A stretch of DNA of 64,000 nucleotides from Cryptomeria japonica (Eukaryota; Streptophyta; Pinopsida; Cupressales; Cupressaceae), in assembly GCF_030272615.1 (NCBI RefSeq), contig NC_081415.1, positions 374,743,392 to 374,807,391 of the forward strand. The letters run 5' to 3'. The notes below the pieces were generated by a model. It saw nothing but the letters and a program-made list of their open reading frames with translations, made no database searches and was not told the DNA's origin. The position numbers were made by a program, and so were the translations under genes. The stretch's first letter is position 1. Each line of letters opens with the position of its first letter. This document shows, in pieces, positions 22,380 to 34,150 of this stretch.

Positions 22380-23206
22380 GTTGAAATATAGCTAGGTCGT
22401 ATCCCTTGATTGGGCCGACCTAACTTGGTAAATGTTTGATGGGCCTTCTTATGTGGTTATATTATGAAGCTTGTGAATGTTAAAGGGTAGGCCCTATTTT
22501 GGGCGCTCAACTTGTGTAACTTGTAATTGGGTCTAGCCCCAAATGGGCATTGTAACTTGTGATTCATGCTGGGCCCTAAATGGGTGATACAATGTAACTT
22601 GTTGATGTGATAGGGCTGACCCTATAATATGTAACTTGTAATTATTATGGGTCAGACCCTATTTTGGGCGCCAACTTTAATACATTTGATTTATGCTAGC
22701 CGACTTGAAGAATTAAAGGTCAAGTCGCCTATAAGTACAAAGTACTTATCATTGTTCATATCATCTTTTAGTGAAACTATCTCTGCAATATACAACAACG
22801 AACATCTGTAGATGCACATCGAACACTGTTGGAAGGAACAACGAACACCCTTGAAGGTTAGCGAACTCCATCTGAAGGGCAGCAAACCTTCCCTTCTGAC
22901 AACAGTCTTCACTTGAAGGTCAACGAACTGTCATTGAAGGCTGTGGACATCATCAACGAACTTCATCTTTGTGACAACAACATCTGCAGATAAGTTCACT
23001 GTGTTTAGTTTGCTGATAGCTTCAAGTGTTGAAGCTCAACTGTAAAGAAACAATTGGTTATTGTTTAATAAAGATCTGAGATATTGTAGCTGGGTTTTTC
23101 ACCTCCAAGAGGGAGGGTTTCCCAGGGTATAAGCGTGTTATGTGTGTGCTTTATTTTAGTTTGGTTTTCTGTTCTATACTGTTAATCTGATCACTAAAAA
23201 CTAACA
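22380..23206 (+). repeat. 3' LTR of element E (827 bp)
   Basis: Intact TGTTG...AACA copy after the polypurine tract AAGAGGGAG. It supplies the reference that shows the 5' LTR is split at the AGACC site. Confidence 0.9.
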
Positions 23207-23318
23207 AAGACAATGAATCACAACGATTAATATATTGGCTGCAATTTAATTTATCTCAGCAAACTAATATTAATAACATCATTAATAATGTGATGGCTGC
23301 AATTTATTAGACAAATGA

Positions 23319-25597
23319 TGTAATGTCCCCTTTTCTGCTCTAGTTTGTTTTGGGGATTGTTGGCCAATTCCGAGATCCGTTGGTCAGTCAGAGGTAGAAT
23401 TAGGGTTTCCTATTTTCTAGGAGGATGTTTTGGCATTTTTGGTGGCTTGCATGTTGAAGTTTTACAGTTCTGATTTTGGATTCCTTCTAGGTTTTTAGAG
23501 AGCTTCGCGATGGTGTGACATGCAACTGAATCTGAGGACTTTTCAGAACTTACTATTTTTAGTAAGTGGCGGCGAGGACAACTTATTTTTCTAGGTTTTT
23601 CTGGGTTTTCAGAGAGCCTCACGATGTTGTGACATACAAACAAATCTGAAGGCTTTTTCAGACTTACTATTTTTAGTAAGTTGTGAGTGTTGCTCAGAAT
23701 GTGGTTAAAATACATTTGGACACACTTACTTTTTTTAGCAGTATGCTATTTTTAGTAAGTACTATTTTTTAGCAATGCTATTTTTAGTAGGGTTTCAATA
23801 GGTCAGTTTAGATGGCTATTTCCGGTAGGTCAGTTTGAGCAGTTGGTCTTCCAGCATTTTTGGAGCTATTTTGGCAAGTTTGAGCTTATGTTGCGCGACT
23901 TCATGGTTGAGGAAAAATATTTTATAAGTGAATTATTTAAGGCATGATGGACGCTTTAAAAATAAGTTAATTTTATGAAATAATTCACTTTATTACCTTG
24001 GATGTCATAACACACTTTATTGATATTTTTATGAAGTATATTTGCTACCTTAAGGGGGTCGATTTGTTGGAAAATGTTGTTTAAAGTTGGATTATAACTT
24101 AAGGCAATATGGACGATTTATTAAAGGGATTGCTTGTTATATTAAAGTCATTTTCTCAATTATATGTTGGGTGCTCACATTATGTGTTATTTGCATTTTA
24201 ATAAAGTGCCTTGTCTAGGCAAAATGGGACAACTTGGTGAAGGGATGAAATGAAATGCAAATTAAAGTGAATTTGAATGTCATTGTTTAGTCCCACATTG
24301 GAGGGAAAAGGATGTTCGATTTGGGAGAGGGTTATAAATAAGTGCCTCAGCCTTCATTTGAGACTAACCATGAATATCATAACAAAGTGCTTTTGGAATG
24401 TTGATTGAATGCTTGGAGGATTGTCTCCTCCTAGATTGAATGCTTGGCTTTTCGCTTGAAAGATAGCGACTAGTTGAGACTTGAGACTGTTCTTCACTCA
24501 GGAGAATAGATGGAATTCATTGCGAAGTTTGTATTCAAAGTTTTTTGATTTTGGAGTGCTGTGTGTGAGTTCCAGGTTGCTGATTTTCAATGTGCTGCAG
24601 GTGTGGTTTGCTCATAAGTCTCTGTGTGGTCTTTTGCCAGTTCTGGGTATTGGCTCGTTATTTCTCTATGCTCTAGGCGATCATTCCCGTAAATTTTTAG
24701 CTCTTATCTTGGAGTCTTTAATTTTATAATTGTAAATCAATTTTCTGCCCTAGCTGCACCATGCTGGAGCTGCCTTGGGATGCGTGCAAAATGGTTTTGG
24801 GTTTGTTTGATGTGTTTTGTCAGTTCTAGCTTAATTGCCTATCTCCTAGCTTTCATTTGCATCTGATTTGGGGTCATTCCGTTGTGTTTGGGCAAACTTG
24901 TGAGCGATTTTGTGAGTTTTCTAGTTGCCGGTATGAGTATTTCTAGCTTGCTATTTGCATATCAGATTCTGAAATTGATAGTGAGAAGTGTGTTTTTTGG
25001 AGTGGTTAGTCATTGGTGCTTTTGGAGTGCATATCTTAACATTTGCAGCAATGGATAGCGATGTTCTTATTCTGAAATCTCATGCTATATATTGTAAAGC
25101 TAATTAGTAGTACTGACAACTATTTCTTTCTAGAATTGTAACACAAGACCCACTGAATAAGTGGAAGAGGCTGGCCTTGCGGCCTATCTTTCTTATTGTA
25201 ATGCTGTCCTCCTGCTGGATAAGCGGTTGAGTAGATTGTATTTATCATTTTTAGTCCTCCCGCTGAATAAGTGGTTGAGTGATTGTTATTTACTTCAGTT
25301 TCATTGGCATCGTGATTGGCTGGTCATACCGCCAAATTGTTGTTAAAATTTTTACTACCCATTGGACAAGTGGAAGGGGCTGGCTTGCCGCCCAGTATTG
25401 TAATTTCCAGTTGATTTTGGAAGCTAACGATCCCCTTATCATTGTATTCTTTCATGTTCCCACACTGGGCTCTTGGTGATCAAAAAGTGGAAGGGTTACC
25501 TTTTAGAAGCATTTTGATTATCATTTTCTAACCCTAATGGGTGCTTGTGATGTTTGTAACTGGAAAAATTTGAAAAAAATCAAGGGTAGATATTTCA
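23319..25597 (+). mobile_element. solo LTR G (TGTAATGTCCCC family, 2279 bp)
   Basis: Starts TGTAATGTCCCC and ends GATATTTCA, flanked by AATGA on both sides (23314-23318 and 25598-25602), inside solo LTR D. It contains the palindrome ACTTACTA-TTTT-TAGTAAGT twice (about 23547 and 23659) and a third broken copy. TCCCACATTGG (about 24291) and a TATA-like TTATAAATAAG (about 24334) suggest the promoter. The short AATAAGTGG-containing repeats at about 25155-25400 are local duplications. No coding sequence. Confidence 0.9.
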
Positions 25598-25679
25598 AAT
25601 GAGGTGATTAGAAGATAAGAAATTAGATTGATCAAAGTCAGCAAAAAAGATTATAAGACAACATAAAACAAAGTTTATG

Positions 25680-26110
25680 ATTCAAAGAGCAGCGATTCGT
25701 ATGGAGGAATGAGATATGACTATAATATGGTGAAGAAAATATAATTTGAGGAACAGCAAATATAGGTTTAGGAGCAACAATGATTAATGAGTGAAAGAAA
25801 GAAGGCAGCAATTACGAACATATTAAGTGCCCATGCACATCTATTAAGTGCAGCGATTGATAGAAAGTGTTGTAATTAATAACAGCAATGATTAATACAC
25901 AAATTATATCATGAAAGGCAGCAAACCATTCATAAAGAAGAATCATGAATTGATAAAGGGAAGCAATGAAGACATAGGGAGTAGCGATTCATTTAAGAAA
26001 CAAAGATTATTTAGACTCAAAGGCAGTGATTATGTTTAATCACAAAGGCAGCGATTAGAAGCAAATAAAGATAAAATAAAGCTTGTTAATGATTAACAAA
26101 AGGCAACGCT
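25680..26110 (+). repeat. dispersed AGGCAGCGATT-type motif in solo LTR D
   Basis: About a dozen variants of (G/A)GCAGCGATT occur at irregular spacing between 25685 and 26110, with more near 26320-26370. Related words GAGAAGCGATTC and AGAGCAGCGACTTT occur in the left piece of the same LTR (15905-16045). They are probably an LTR-internal repeat array of U3. Confidence 0.55.
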
Positions 26111-27304
26111 TAAAGATAAGGATGTAAAATAAAACATTTGTTAGTAAGAGTAAATTGAAGATGGTCTAATTGGGACGCCTCCTTTTGAATAAGGATGACT
26201 CTTTGGAAAGAGTTCACACCTCTTGTGAAGGGGTATGTGAAAGATATAAAATCACAAGGCAAGAATGATTGGAAAGTGTGATGATTGTGAATAAATTGAA
26301 AAAAGCTCATTTTAGAAGAAAATTAAGAAGTGCAGCAATAAATTTTAATAAGAAGAGAATTATATAAAGGCAGCAATAGACTTTAATAGAAGAGGTAGTG
26401 CATAAGGAATATATGCAGATCTAAAAGAGATGACTTGTGTGATAGATATACAATGTGCAGATCTAGAGAGGTGCATGCAGATTTATGAAGAGAGTGCATG
26501 CATATTTAATAAAGAGATTGACTATATCAATTTGTGAAGAATATATCAGTTACAAGAAGAGTGTGTTGAATGTACAAAGGCATATCTGATTACATATACA
26601 CACCAGTTTTGGAGAGGGCCTTACATAAGAGAATTATTTCAGATTTGAGGAGAAGATTGTAAAGAGTTTATGAGAGACTTATGAGGAGTTTGTAATATGA
26701 TTTGTGGCAGATTTAAGGTGTTAATAAGAGCAACATAATAGCAAACCTGTGAAGGGAGTTTACTGACAAATTTGTGATCAATTTGAGAAGGCAGTTATAA
26801 CAAATTGAAGAAGAGAACTAAGGCATAATTTATTAAGAATAAGATCATCCATCATTCATTGTAGAAGCAACATTGACAAGGTGGAAATTTGAACTAGTGA
26901 AATTGGTTCTTCATATTGGTGAGGTTGGTTGTCTCATATTGGTGAGTTGGTGGTCACGAAGTGAGTGTAGGGGCTGGTGCCTACAAATTCAAAAGTGGGA
27001 GTTGGTGCTTCCAATGGGTTGGTGCTCACAAATTAAGTTAGGGGGTGGTGCCTACAAACATTGTAAAAGAAGAATTATATATAGGGGTTGATTTTCCGTG
27101 GTTTTCTCCCATTAGGGTTTCAATGTAAAACATCGTGTTATTGTGTTCTTATGTGCATGATTGTTTGGAATTCAGTAAATAATACTATTGTGGTTGATAA
27201 AGTTTTAATTGGTAAAAATATTTATACTGATTAACCCCCACACCCATTGCCCCCCCCTCACCTTGCCCCCCCTCTCTCAGTATATTTGTGTGCTCTTCAA
27301 ATAA

Positions 27305-29127
27305 AACCTAGAATGCTTTGCACACAACTAGTTTTTGGAATGATGTCGGTGGGTTTGGTCAAGGTGGAGGTGCTCTTCCCAAGTTTTGTTGTAGATGAGA
27401 ATGTCATAAAAAAATACTAGAATGAATTTCTTTAGAAAGGGCTGAAAATTCTTGTTCATCAAGCCCTAGAATGTAGGTGGGGCATGTGTAAGGCCAATTG
27501 AAATAACCAAAAGTTTAGTGGCCCTCATGAATGTGGAGAGTGATCTTTGGAATTTCCTCTCAAGGAAGGTAGATTAGGTGATAGACAAATCATAAATCTA
27601 CTTACGAAAAGTAGACTCCATGCAATTCATATAGCAACTCATCAATCACAATAGTTGGTAACTTGTCCTTAATTATGATTTTGTTTTATTCCAAAAAATA
27701 TTCACAAATAACAAGAAACATCCTTTTTTGAATGAGGATTGAAGAAGAGTATGGGTTGACACTTTGTCAATCTAACCTATTATAATTCTTGCACTATTTG
27801 TTCAATCTTAGTCTTTTGCATAGAAGGGTATTGATATGATTGAATACGAGTGGGTAATCCATTGGTCAAGCTACAATTATTGAGGCGGTGATGATTGCAT
27901 GTGGGTTTGATGATTGAGTGGAGGAACCAGACTTTTTAAGCTGCACAGAACAAAGATAGGCAATTGCCCCATAAGGCCCTATTTTTAATAGCTTCTCTAT
28001 AGGGTGGAAGCTAATGAGTTGTGGAACTTGCTTTTGGCCTTGTGAGAGTGTATTTTTGGTCATTGGCCATAAATTGCATTCATATTTATGAGAAATCTCA
28101 AAGGATGGGTCTGAGTCTACGTAATTATTGTGCTCCTAGAGCCATATCACAACTTTTGAGTGGGAGAGCGAATATATAATAGTGCAAAATGTAGTTGCCT
28201 GTTGAAATGCAGACATTCTTGCATTTCCCTTTGTATGCCAATATGCACCCATTAGCTATCACAACTTCAAAACTAGCATGGATACATGTAATAGTTAGCT
28301 TGTTTAGCTAGTTGGGGATCCAAGAGATTATGGGTGTTGTTTGAATAAATGAGGATAGTGAGAGATTGCTTTTTGAAGTACTCCTTAACCTTAATTGTTT
28401 GGGGGTGGTTAATCTGGCCAAGGTATGCATACAAATCTTTGGAGTATTAACATTATTGGAGTCTAGCACTTGGCTGTCTTCCTCTACAAAGGGGACCTAT
28501 AGATGCTAGAATTCTTTAGAGATAGTGGATGACTCTACATATAGAAGACCTAGATACAATTTCTATTCCATGCATTTGTGATATGGGGAGTACTTGTCAT
28601 CACAGTTGTAGCGTAATCCTTTTTCTTGGCTAGCAACCATATCTTCATGGGTGAGGCATTGATGGTTGGTGGGTAGGGACTAGGACTAGGCGTGGGGTAT
28701 GCACTTTTATGTGGTATGGGATGAAATGTTTGTTGAGTGATGGTGTATGAAGCTTTAGATGAATGATTTGGGCTGCAAATTATCCTCAACTAGATTTAAA
28801 CATTTGTACTTTGACAATGATGTGTTTGAGACCATTGATAAAACAACTATTGGAAAACATTTTCTTAAGCCTACTTTTTTGATTGGTAAATTTTTCAAAT
28901 TGCATTTAGTAGTTATGGACAAAATGTGTTCAAGGTAATTTAGTTAAGGCCCTTGTGAAGTCTTCATACCCATTAGGACCAAAATGTTTGAGGGTCTCCT
29001 TACAAATTTTTCCCAATATGAAAAGAATTTGATTGTTCCAACCATTGGTAACATTGGGCAGCTTCATGGTCTCAATAAAAAGATGCAATAGAGAGTTATT
29101 GAGTTGTGGGATTTTGATGGACTAAAG
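27305..29127 (-). pseudogene. gypsy C gag, protease and RT (5' half)
   Basis: Minus-strand reading from 29127: gag with CYQWLEQSNSFHIGKNL-like sequence, the zinc knuckle RYNCDDKYSPYHKC (about 28590-28640), a decayed protease region, then RT with INPYSSSILIQKRMF- and KDKLPTIVIDELLYELHG-like stretches, a PKITLHIHEGH stretch and a broken FFDDILIY box near 27400, ending in LCAKHSRF at 27305. It continues at 15614 after removal of solo LTR D. Many stops and shifts. Its gag is itself interrupted by a hAT element at 29128. Confidence 0.85.
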
Positions 29128-32100
29128 CATACATGGACTACTCGTTGAAAACTCGGTGAGTTTTCAAACACTCGTGAGTTTTTGGCTCAGGTGAGTAATT
29201 TCGCCATTTACTTGCCGCAAAAAATTGCCAAGTTTTTGGCGAGACAGTGTTTAAAACTCGGCTGTGCAACAACATAAGGTTAAAACATTAAAAAAGCTCA
29301 TCATTTCATCATTTTCTGTTTTGTAATTCGCTGCTAAGAGGAAAAACACCCTCCCAAGCATTTCCAATCTGCTTTCTATCAAGTTTTGTCAATTATAAGT
29401 GGATTTGCAGTGGTTTTCAAAGCAAAATCAGATTCCCAGGTAGGTTTTCTGATTTCATTTCTTTTTTTGTTGCATCTAGATGAATAGAAAATCAACAATG
29501 GCCTTTCCTAAGTAGCCTAAATTGATTTTTAGTCATATGAACAAGATTTAGCACCATTTTTGACAAATTTTATTGATTTTTTCACCATTTTTTCAAGAAT
29601 CTCTAGTTTTTCAAAAAATTTCAAACCCTAACAGTTTATTTTTATTTTTTAACTTTCAATGATGTCTAAAATTATTTAAACTAATTTAGATAGTTTGCTA
29701 AATTTTTTAACTAAAATATTAACTCTGTCTTTAAACTTTGTATGTGTAGCTTAACGGTTAACCATTAATTTATAATGGCAAATATAGCTGGTTTAGCTTT
29801 AGGGTCTATCCCGTCAGTAGATGCATGCCTATCTGGATATGTAGGCACTCGTCCTAAAGGTTCTAGAGATAGGGCTTGGAAGTATGCCTTTGAAGGACTG
29901 GAATTTGAGTTGGTAATATGCATTAAATGTGAGAGTATTTCATTGAGGCATAAATCGCCTCAAATACCACCTTGTAGGCATTGAGAGGCATGATGCTAGG
30001 GTATGTCCTGGGGCCACAAAAGAAATAAAAAGACATTAATGCCATACTTGCAGCTGGGGAAGAGAAAAAGTTGCAAAGGGAGAGGGCAAAACAAGCCATG
30101 AGAGCAGCCATAGCTGAATCTCAAGGTGCTTCAATTGACCTTGAAGAAGAAGAAGAAGCACTTTAGGGCATAGTGGGCTCTCTTCGTGGCCCACGTGTCT
30201 GCAAGCCCAACACCACCTCAGCCACCACTTGAGCTTCTTCTAGTAGAGCATCACCATCAGTGCCACACTCTTAGGTAATTATTTTGTGCCCAAGAACACA
30301 CTTGGAGCACAACCATCATTAGTGGCAATTGGGTGGAATAGGGAGGTGCATGAGAAAACAGACATTGCATGTGCCGATTTTTGGTACTTCAACAACATCC
30401 CATTTAATGTGGTAAACAATCCTTATTGGCTTAATTTGGTTACCGCATTGACAGTTTCGGGGAAAGAATACAACGACCCCTTCTCACAAGGAATTGGGTG
30501 GGAGGTTAGTAACTTAGTTCACTTGATTTCATTTTTAAATGTTTTTCTTGTTTTTTAATCAAAATTGTGTACTAAGACCTAATTTCACTTTGTACTTCTA
30601 GGTTGCTCACAAATGTAGTTGATAGGGCAAGAGAAGTGGTGAAAGACCAAAGAAAAGAATGGAGAAATTATGGCTGCACTATTTTTTCCGATGGGTGGAT
30701 AGATGGCAAAAACCGCACCATAATTAATTTTTTTGGTTACTTGCAAGAACAATGTGGTTGTCTTGAAATCGTTGGATGCCTCCAACAAGGTGAAAAATGC
30801 TGAAACTTTGGCTCTAATGTTGGAGCAAATTGTCATGGGGGTGGGGAGTTAACAATGTGGTGCAAATAATTACGGATAATGCAACAACATACGTGGCAGT
30901 AGGTAAAATCCTCCAAGAGAGACACCCACTCTCTTTTGGACACTTTGTGCAACACATGCCCTTGACCTTCTTTTCGAGGACATAGGAAAACTTGATTGGT
31001 TGACACCCATTGTAGAAGATGCAAGGAGGATCACAAAATATATCTACAATCACCCTTGGGTTCTTCACTTGATGAGAGAGCACACCCAAAGGAAAGAATT
31101 GGTAAGAGCGGGTGTCACAAGGTTTGCAACGATTTTCTTAACGTTGCAAAGCATTCTTGGTGCATTGATGGCTTTGAAACAAATGTTTGTGAGTCAAGCA
31201 TGGCTAGACTCACCTTATTCAAAGAAGCCTGGAGGAGAGGGTGTTGCATGCATAGTTTTTGACAACCTATTTGCACAAAGAGTTGCAAAGATTGTGAAGG
31301 TAACTTCAAAACTTGAATATTTAGTAATTCTTGATTCAAGTCTCTCATTATTAATTTGTAACTTCAATGATTAATCTTTTTGTAATTTGTATTTTTCAAT
31401 TGTAGGTGTCGGAGCTTTTGGTCAGAGTTCTCTGCCTAGTAGATGGGGATCAAATCCCAATGGGGTATGTTTATGAGGCCATGGATAGAGCTGAACGATT
31501 AGCTCCACCAACCCATTCATGCAGCAGGGTACTACCTCAACCCTCGTTTTAAGTTCGAGGATTCTTACTCAAATCCCAATGGAGAGGTCATGGAGGGTCT
31601 CACGTCATGCATTCAGAGGATGATACCCGAGGTTGAGGTGAGAGACCTTGTTGTGGCTGAACTCCAAAATTATGAGGAAGTAAGGGGTAAGCTATTCTCT
31701 TCAGAGCTGGCCAAGAGAGGAAGAACCACTCAAACCCTAGGTATAATATTTTGAGTCCAAAGTAATTGATAATTTGATAAAATATGTTTTCACTTTTCGC
31801 TTTGCTTTCTAACTTTTCAATATTTTATTTTGCAGATACTTGGTGGCAAAGTTGGGGTGGAAATACCCCAAATATAAAAAAAAATGCCCTTAGAATCTTA
31901 TGCCAGCCTCGTAGTTCATCCAATTGTGAGCGCAATTGGGGCTTGTTTGAGGCTATCCACACGAAGAAGAGGAGTAAATTAGCTAAAAAATGCCTCAATG
32001 ACCTTGTCTTTGTGCAATATAATCTTCGGTTGCGCATAAGGAAGATAGAGGAAGCACCAGCTAGTCCAATTGATTTGGATGATATAGATCCTTACAATGA

Positions 32101-32751
32101 TTGGACATTCAATCATTGTAAGAGCAACCTCCATTGTTTACCGAGGATGACATCTATGATTTGGAGAGGTAGGCTATGGAGGAGGGGCGTGGATTTGGAC
32201 TCCGACTGGAGGACATTGAGGAGGATGAGGATGATGAGGAGTCATTGCCAATGCCAGGAGTAGCTAGAGGCAGGGCTACAACCAGGATGGATGTCGAGCC
32301 ACAGCTAGTCATACCGAGCGAGGAGGCACAACCACGACAAACTTCTACGACTAGACCCTCTAGTTCTATCTCTCCCCTAGTTTTTACTAAAGCTAGGAAG
32401 AGGAAGATGTAATTGTATTGATGTATTTACTTTTAGTTTTACAAAATCTATTTACCATTTTTCTTCCAGCCATCAACATTCCTCATGAGGATGCGATTTT
32501 GTACCCACTTTGCATTTAAATCAATTAAATATATCTAGACTGAGCTTGTTTCTTTTGCGTACTCATTTATTGACTCATTGGATGCATCTCCTCATTGAAT
32601 TTTGTTAAAAAATGCATTTCTAATTAAATTTAAGCAATTTTTCAGGTTCCTGAGTTTTTAACCGAGTTTTTGCAGAGTTTCCATTGAGTTTTTGTGGAGT
32701 TTTTTTTCAGGCCTTGGCGAGTTTTTGGTTTTGGCGAGTAGTTCAACTATG
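29128..32751 (+). mobile_element. degenerate hAT element (hAT2) inserted in gypsy gag
   Basis: The ends CATACATGGACTACTCG (29128-29144) and, as reverse complement, CATAGTTGAACTACTCG (32735-32751) match at 14 of 17 positions and form the terminal inverted repeats. Subterminal DNA on both sides is full of GAGTTTTTGGCGAGT-like words. The flanks GACTAAAG and AACTATAC match at only 5 of 8 positions, so the 8-bp target duplication is degraded and tentative. Gypsy gag sequence lies on both sides. Confidence 0.75.
29775..32412 (+). pseudogene. hAT2 transposase, BED-DUF659-hATC type, broken
   Basis: Pieces in order: a BED-finger region (29870-30010, IKCESISL then an RLKYHLAGIERH-like stretch in another frame); an acidic region ending in EEEEEAL; a DUF659 start (DFWYFNNIPFNVVNNPYW, about 30376-30430); YGCTIFSDGWIDGKNR (about 30670); VQIITDNAT; WLTPIVEDARRITKYIYNHP (31000-31060); a segment with LVRVLCLVDGDQ after an apparent intron; and the dimerisation domain WWQSWGGNTPNIKKNALRIL, then a region with SSSNCERNWGLFEAIH and KKRSKLA (31835-31985). 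Several frame changes and a TAG stop in the acidic segment remove function. A transposase of this type would bind the terminal repeats and cut out the element. Confidence 0.82.
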
Positions 32752-32870
32752 AACTATACAATACTATTTTCCTTGTATAAGCAACTTGCAAGGTCATCAC
32801 CATTCAATTTTGGGAGTTGAGTTTAGGTTTGCATTGTGTCTTGCTAAGATTTTGCTGGTTGGAAAATCTA
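32752..32870 (-). pseudogene. gypsy C gag fragment beyond hAT2
   Basis: On the minus strand it reads PKLNGDDLASCLYKE-like sequence in a degraded frame, matching the gag stretch that precedes the gag piece at 29127 in Ty3-gypsy elements. It shows that hAT2 inserted into gag. The gypsy sequence is lost where the copia B LTR begins. Confidence 0.5.
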
Positions 32871-33364
32871 GTGTGTTTAGTGTGAGTTCTATCATTATTA
32901 GTGTTTCAATTTGTCTTTTTCAAGACCATACAAAATGAAACAATATGTAAAGTAATACCTCTGTTTGAATTATGAGGGGAAGCTCTTTGAGAAACTAAAC
33001 CAACCCTAGACACTAAGCTATAGACAAAATACACAATTATCAAGACTTACAATATCTCAATAGTTTTTTTCAGTACTAAAATTACCAAAGTAAAATTCTT
33101 CACCTATCTTTTTATCTTGGGAATGAACACAAGACTTGCAACAATTATTATGGATAGTAATGACATAGAAGATGATTGCCAAGATATTCAATATTAACAA
33201 AGGAGTGAAAGTCTCCTTAAATAAGAGTTACAAATGATTTATCCGAAAAAGATAATATCAACAACTAAGAAGCAGAGGATAATAACTTATGTAAAAAGAA
33301 TAAAAGAATATTCTTAAAGTCTATCCTAACAACTTATTGACCGTTACAAACTAATATTAGAATA
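32870..33364 (-). repeat. 3' LTR of copia element B (approximate bounds)
   Basis: On the minus strand it starts near 33364 with TATTCTAATATTAG followed by TGTAACGGTCAATAAG, just after the end of the RNase H frame and a purine-rich GAGGGAAAG. It ends around 32870 (CTAAACACA). The right-hand partner LTR is not visible beyond 40930, so both bounds are tentative. Confidence 0.5.
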
Positions 33365-34150
33365 TTGCTTTCCCTCAATGGTAGATCTACAAAGTACACC
33401 AAGTTTATACCAAAATTTTACAAATTTGTTAGGACTCAAGGTCTTGGTAAGAATGTTTGTAGTCTGGTCCTCAATTGGACAATACTACAACATCATTGAT
33501 CCATCTTCTACAAGTTGTTGAATGAAATGACAATGAAGCTCCACATGTTTGGTATGCTCATGGAAGACTAGATTCTTGGCAAGCTTGATTGTCAGTTGTC
33601 ACAAAACAAGGGTAAAGGCCTTGCTTGATACATGTGCATGTTTGAAAGCATCCTCCTTAGCCATATTGCCTCACATACTGCTTTGACTGTTCCTTGATAC
33701 TTTGCTCAGTTGAGGAAAGAGCTATTGGCTATTGTTTCTTACTAGTCCATGTGACTACAACTGTACCAAGAGTGAAAGTATATCCAGAAGTGGATTTCCT
33801 ATTATCAACAAAATTTGCCAAATCTGAATTTTTGAACTTAACCAGCCTAGGATCTTTGCCTCTGCTATACAAAATGCCAAAGTCGAGTGTCCCTTTCACA
33901 TATCTCAACACCCTTTTCGCTGCAACCCAATGTTCTGGTTTTGTTATTGTCATGAATTTAGAAATGTAACTTATAACATAGCTCAAGTCAGGTCTAGTGT
34001 CTGTAAGATAGATAAGGCTGCCTACTAGTTGTGTGAATGCTGACTCATTGATCACCTTTGAAATTGTTTTGGTTGAAAGCTTAAACCCTTTCTCTATAGG
34101 TGTAGACAAGATTTTGCAATCCTGTTATTTTGAACTTGTCTAGCAAACTC
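33365..34150 (-). pseudogene. copia B RT end and RNase H
   Basis: Minus-strand frame 34109-33729 reads AFTQLVGSLIYLTDTRPDLS, then YVISYISKFM, RVLRYVKGTLDFGILYSRG and NRKSTSGYTFTLGTVVVTWT. It continues with shifts to QLTIKLAKNLVFHEHTKHVE, then LHCHFIQQLVEDG and CPIEDQTTNILTK, the RNase H end (about 33420). The N-terminal side stops at the solo LTR M and resumes at 36231. Confidence 0.88.

Larger units (their letters stand above)
16053..23206 (+). mobile_element. non-autonomous LTR element E, 5' LTR split by F
   Basis: The 3' LTR is 22380-23206 (827 bp, TGTTGAAATATAG ... AAACTAACA). The 5' LTR is the same sequence in two pieces, 16053-16331 and 20888-21440, separated by element F. Its first bases are TATTG, a G-to-A change from TGTTG. 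A primer site TGGTATCAGAGCAG follows at 21441 and a polypurine tract AAGAGGGAG precedes 22380. The 939-bp interior (21441-22379) has no gag or pol, so the element depended on proteins from an autonomous copia relative. Flanks are TAGAC (16048-16052) and AAGAC (23207-23211), a target duplication with one change. Confidence 0.9.
15615..27299 (+). mobile_element. solo LTR D (copia-type), carrying nested E, F and G
   Basis: Starts TGTTGGAAATATTGTC at 15615 and ends CTCTTCA at 27299, flanked by AATAA on both sides (15610-15614 and 27300-27304). The interrupted gypsy RT frame resumes across the junction. After removal of E (16053-23206) and G (23319-25597), with their target duplications, about 2.24 kb of LTR remains. 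There is no gag, pol or primer site of its own. The polycytosine and CTCTCAG block near 27235-27280 is typical of the end of copia LTRs. The first 50 bp contain an internal repeat of the word TGTTGGAAATATTGTCATTG. Confidence 0.85.

Noticed and set aside
20925-22912. Two similar 73-residue minus-strand ORFs (20925-21146 and 22691-22912)
   Set aside because: They are the same stretch of the two LTRs of element E. Similarity reflects LTR identity, not a gene family.
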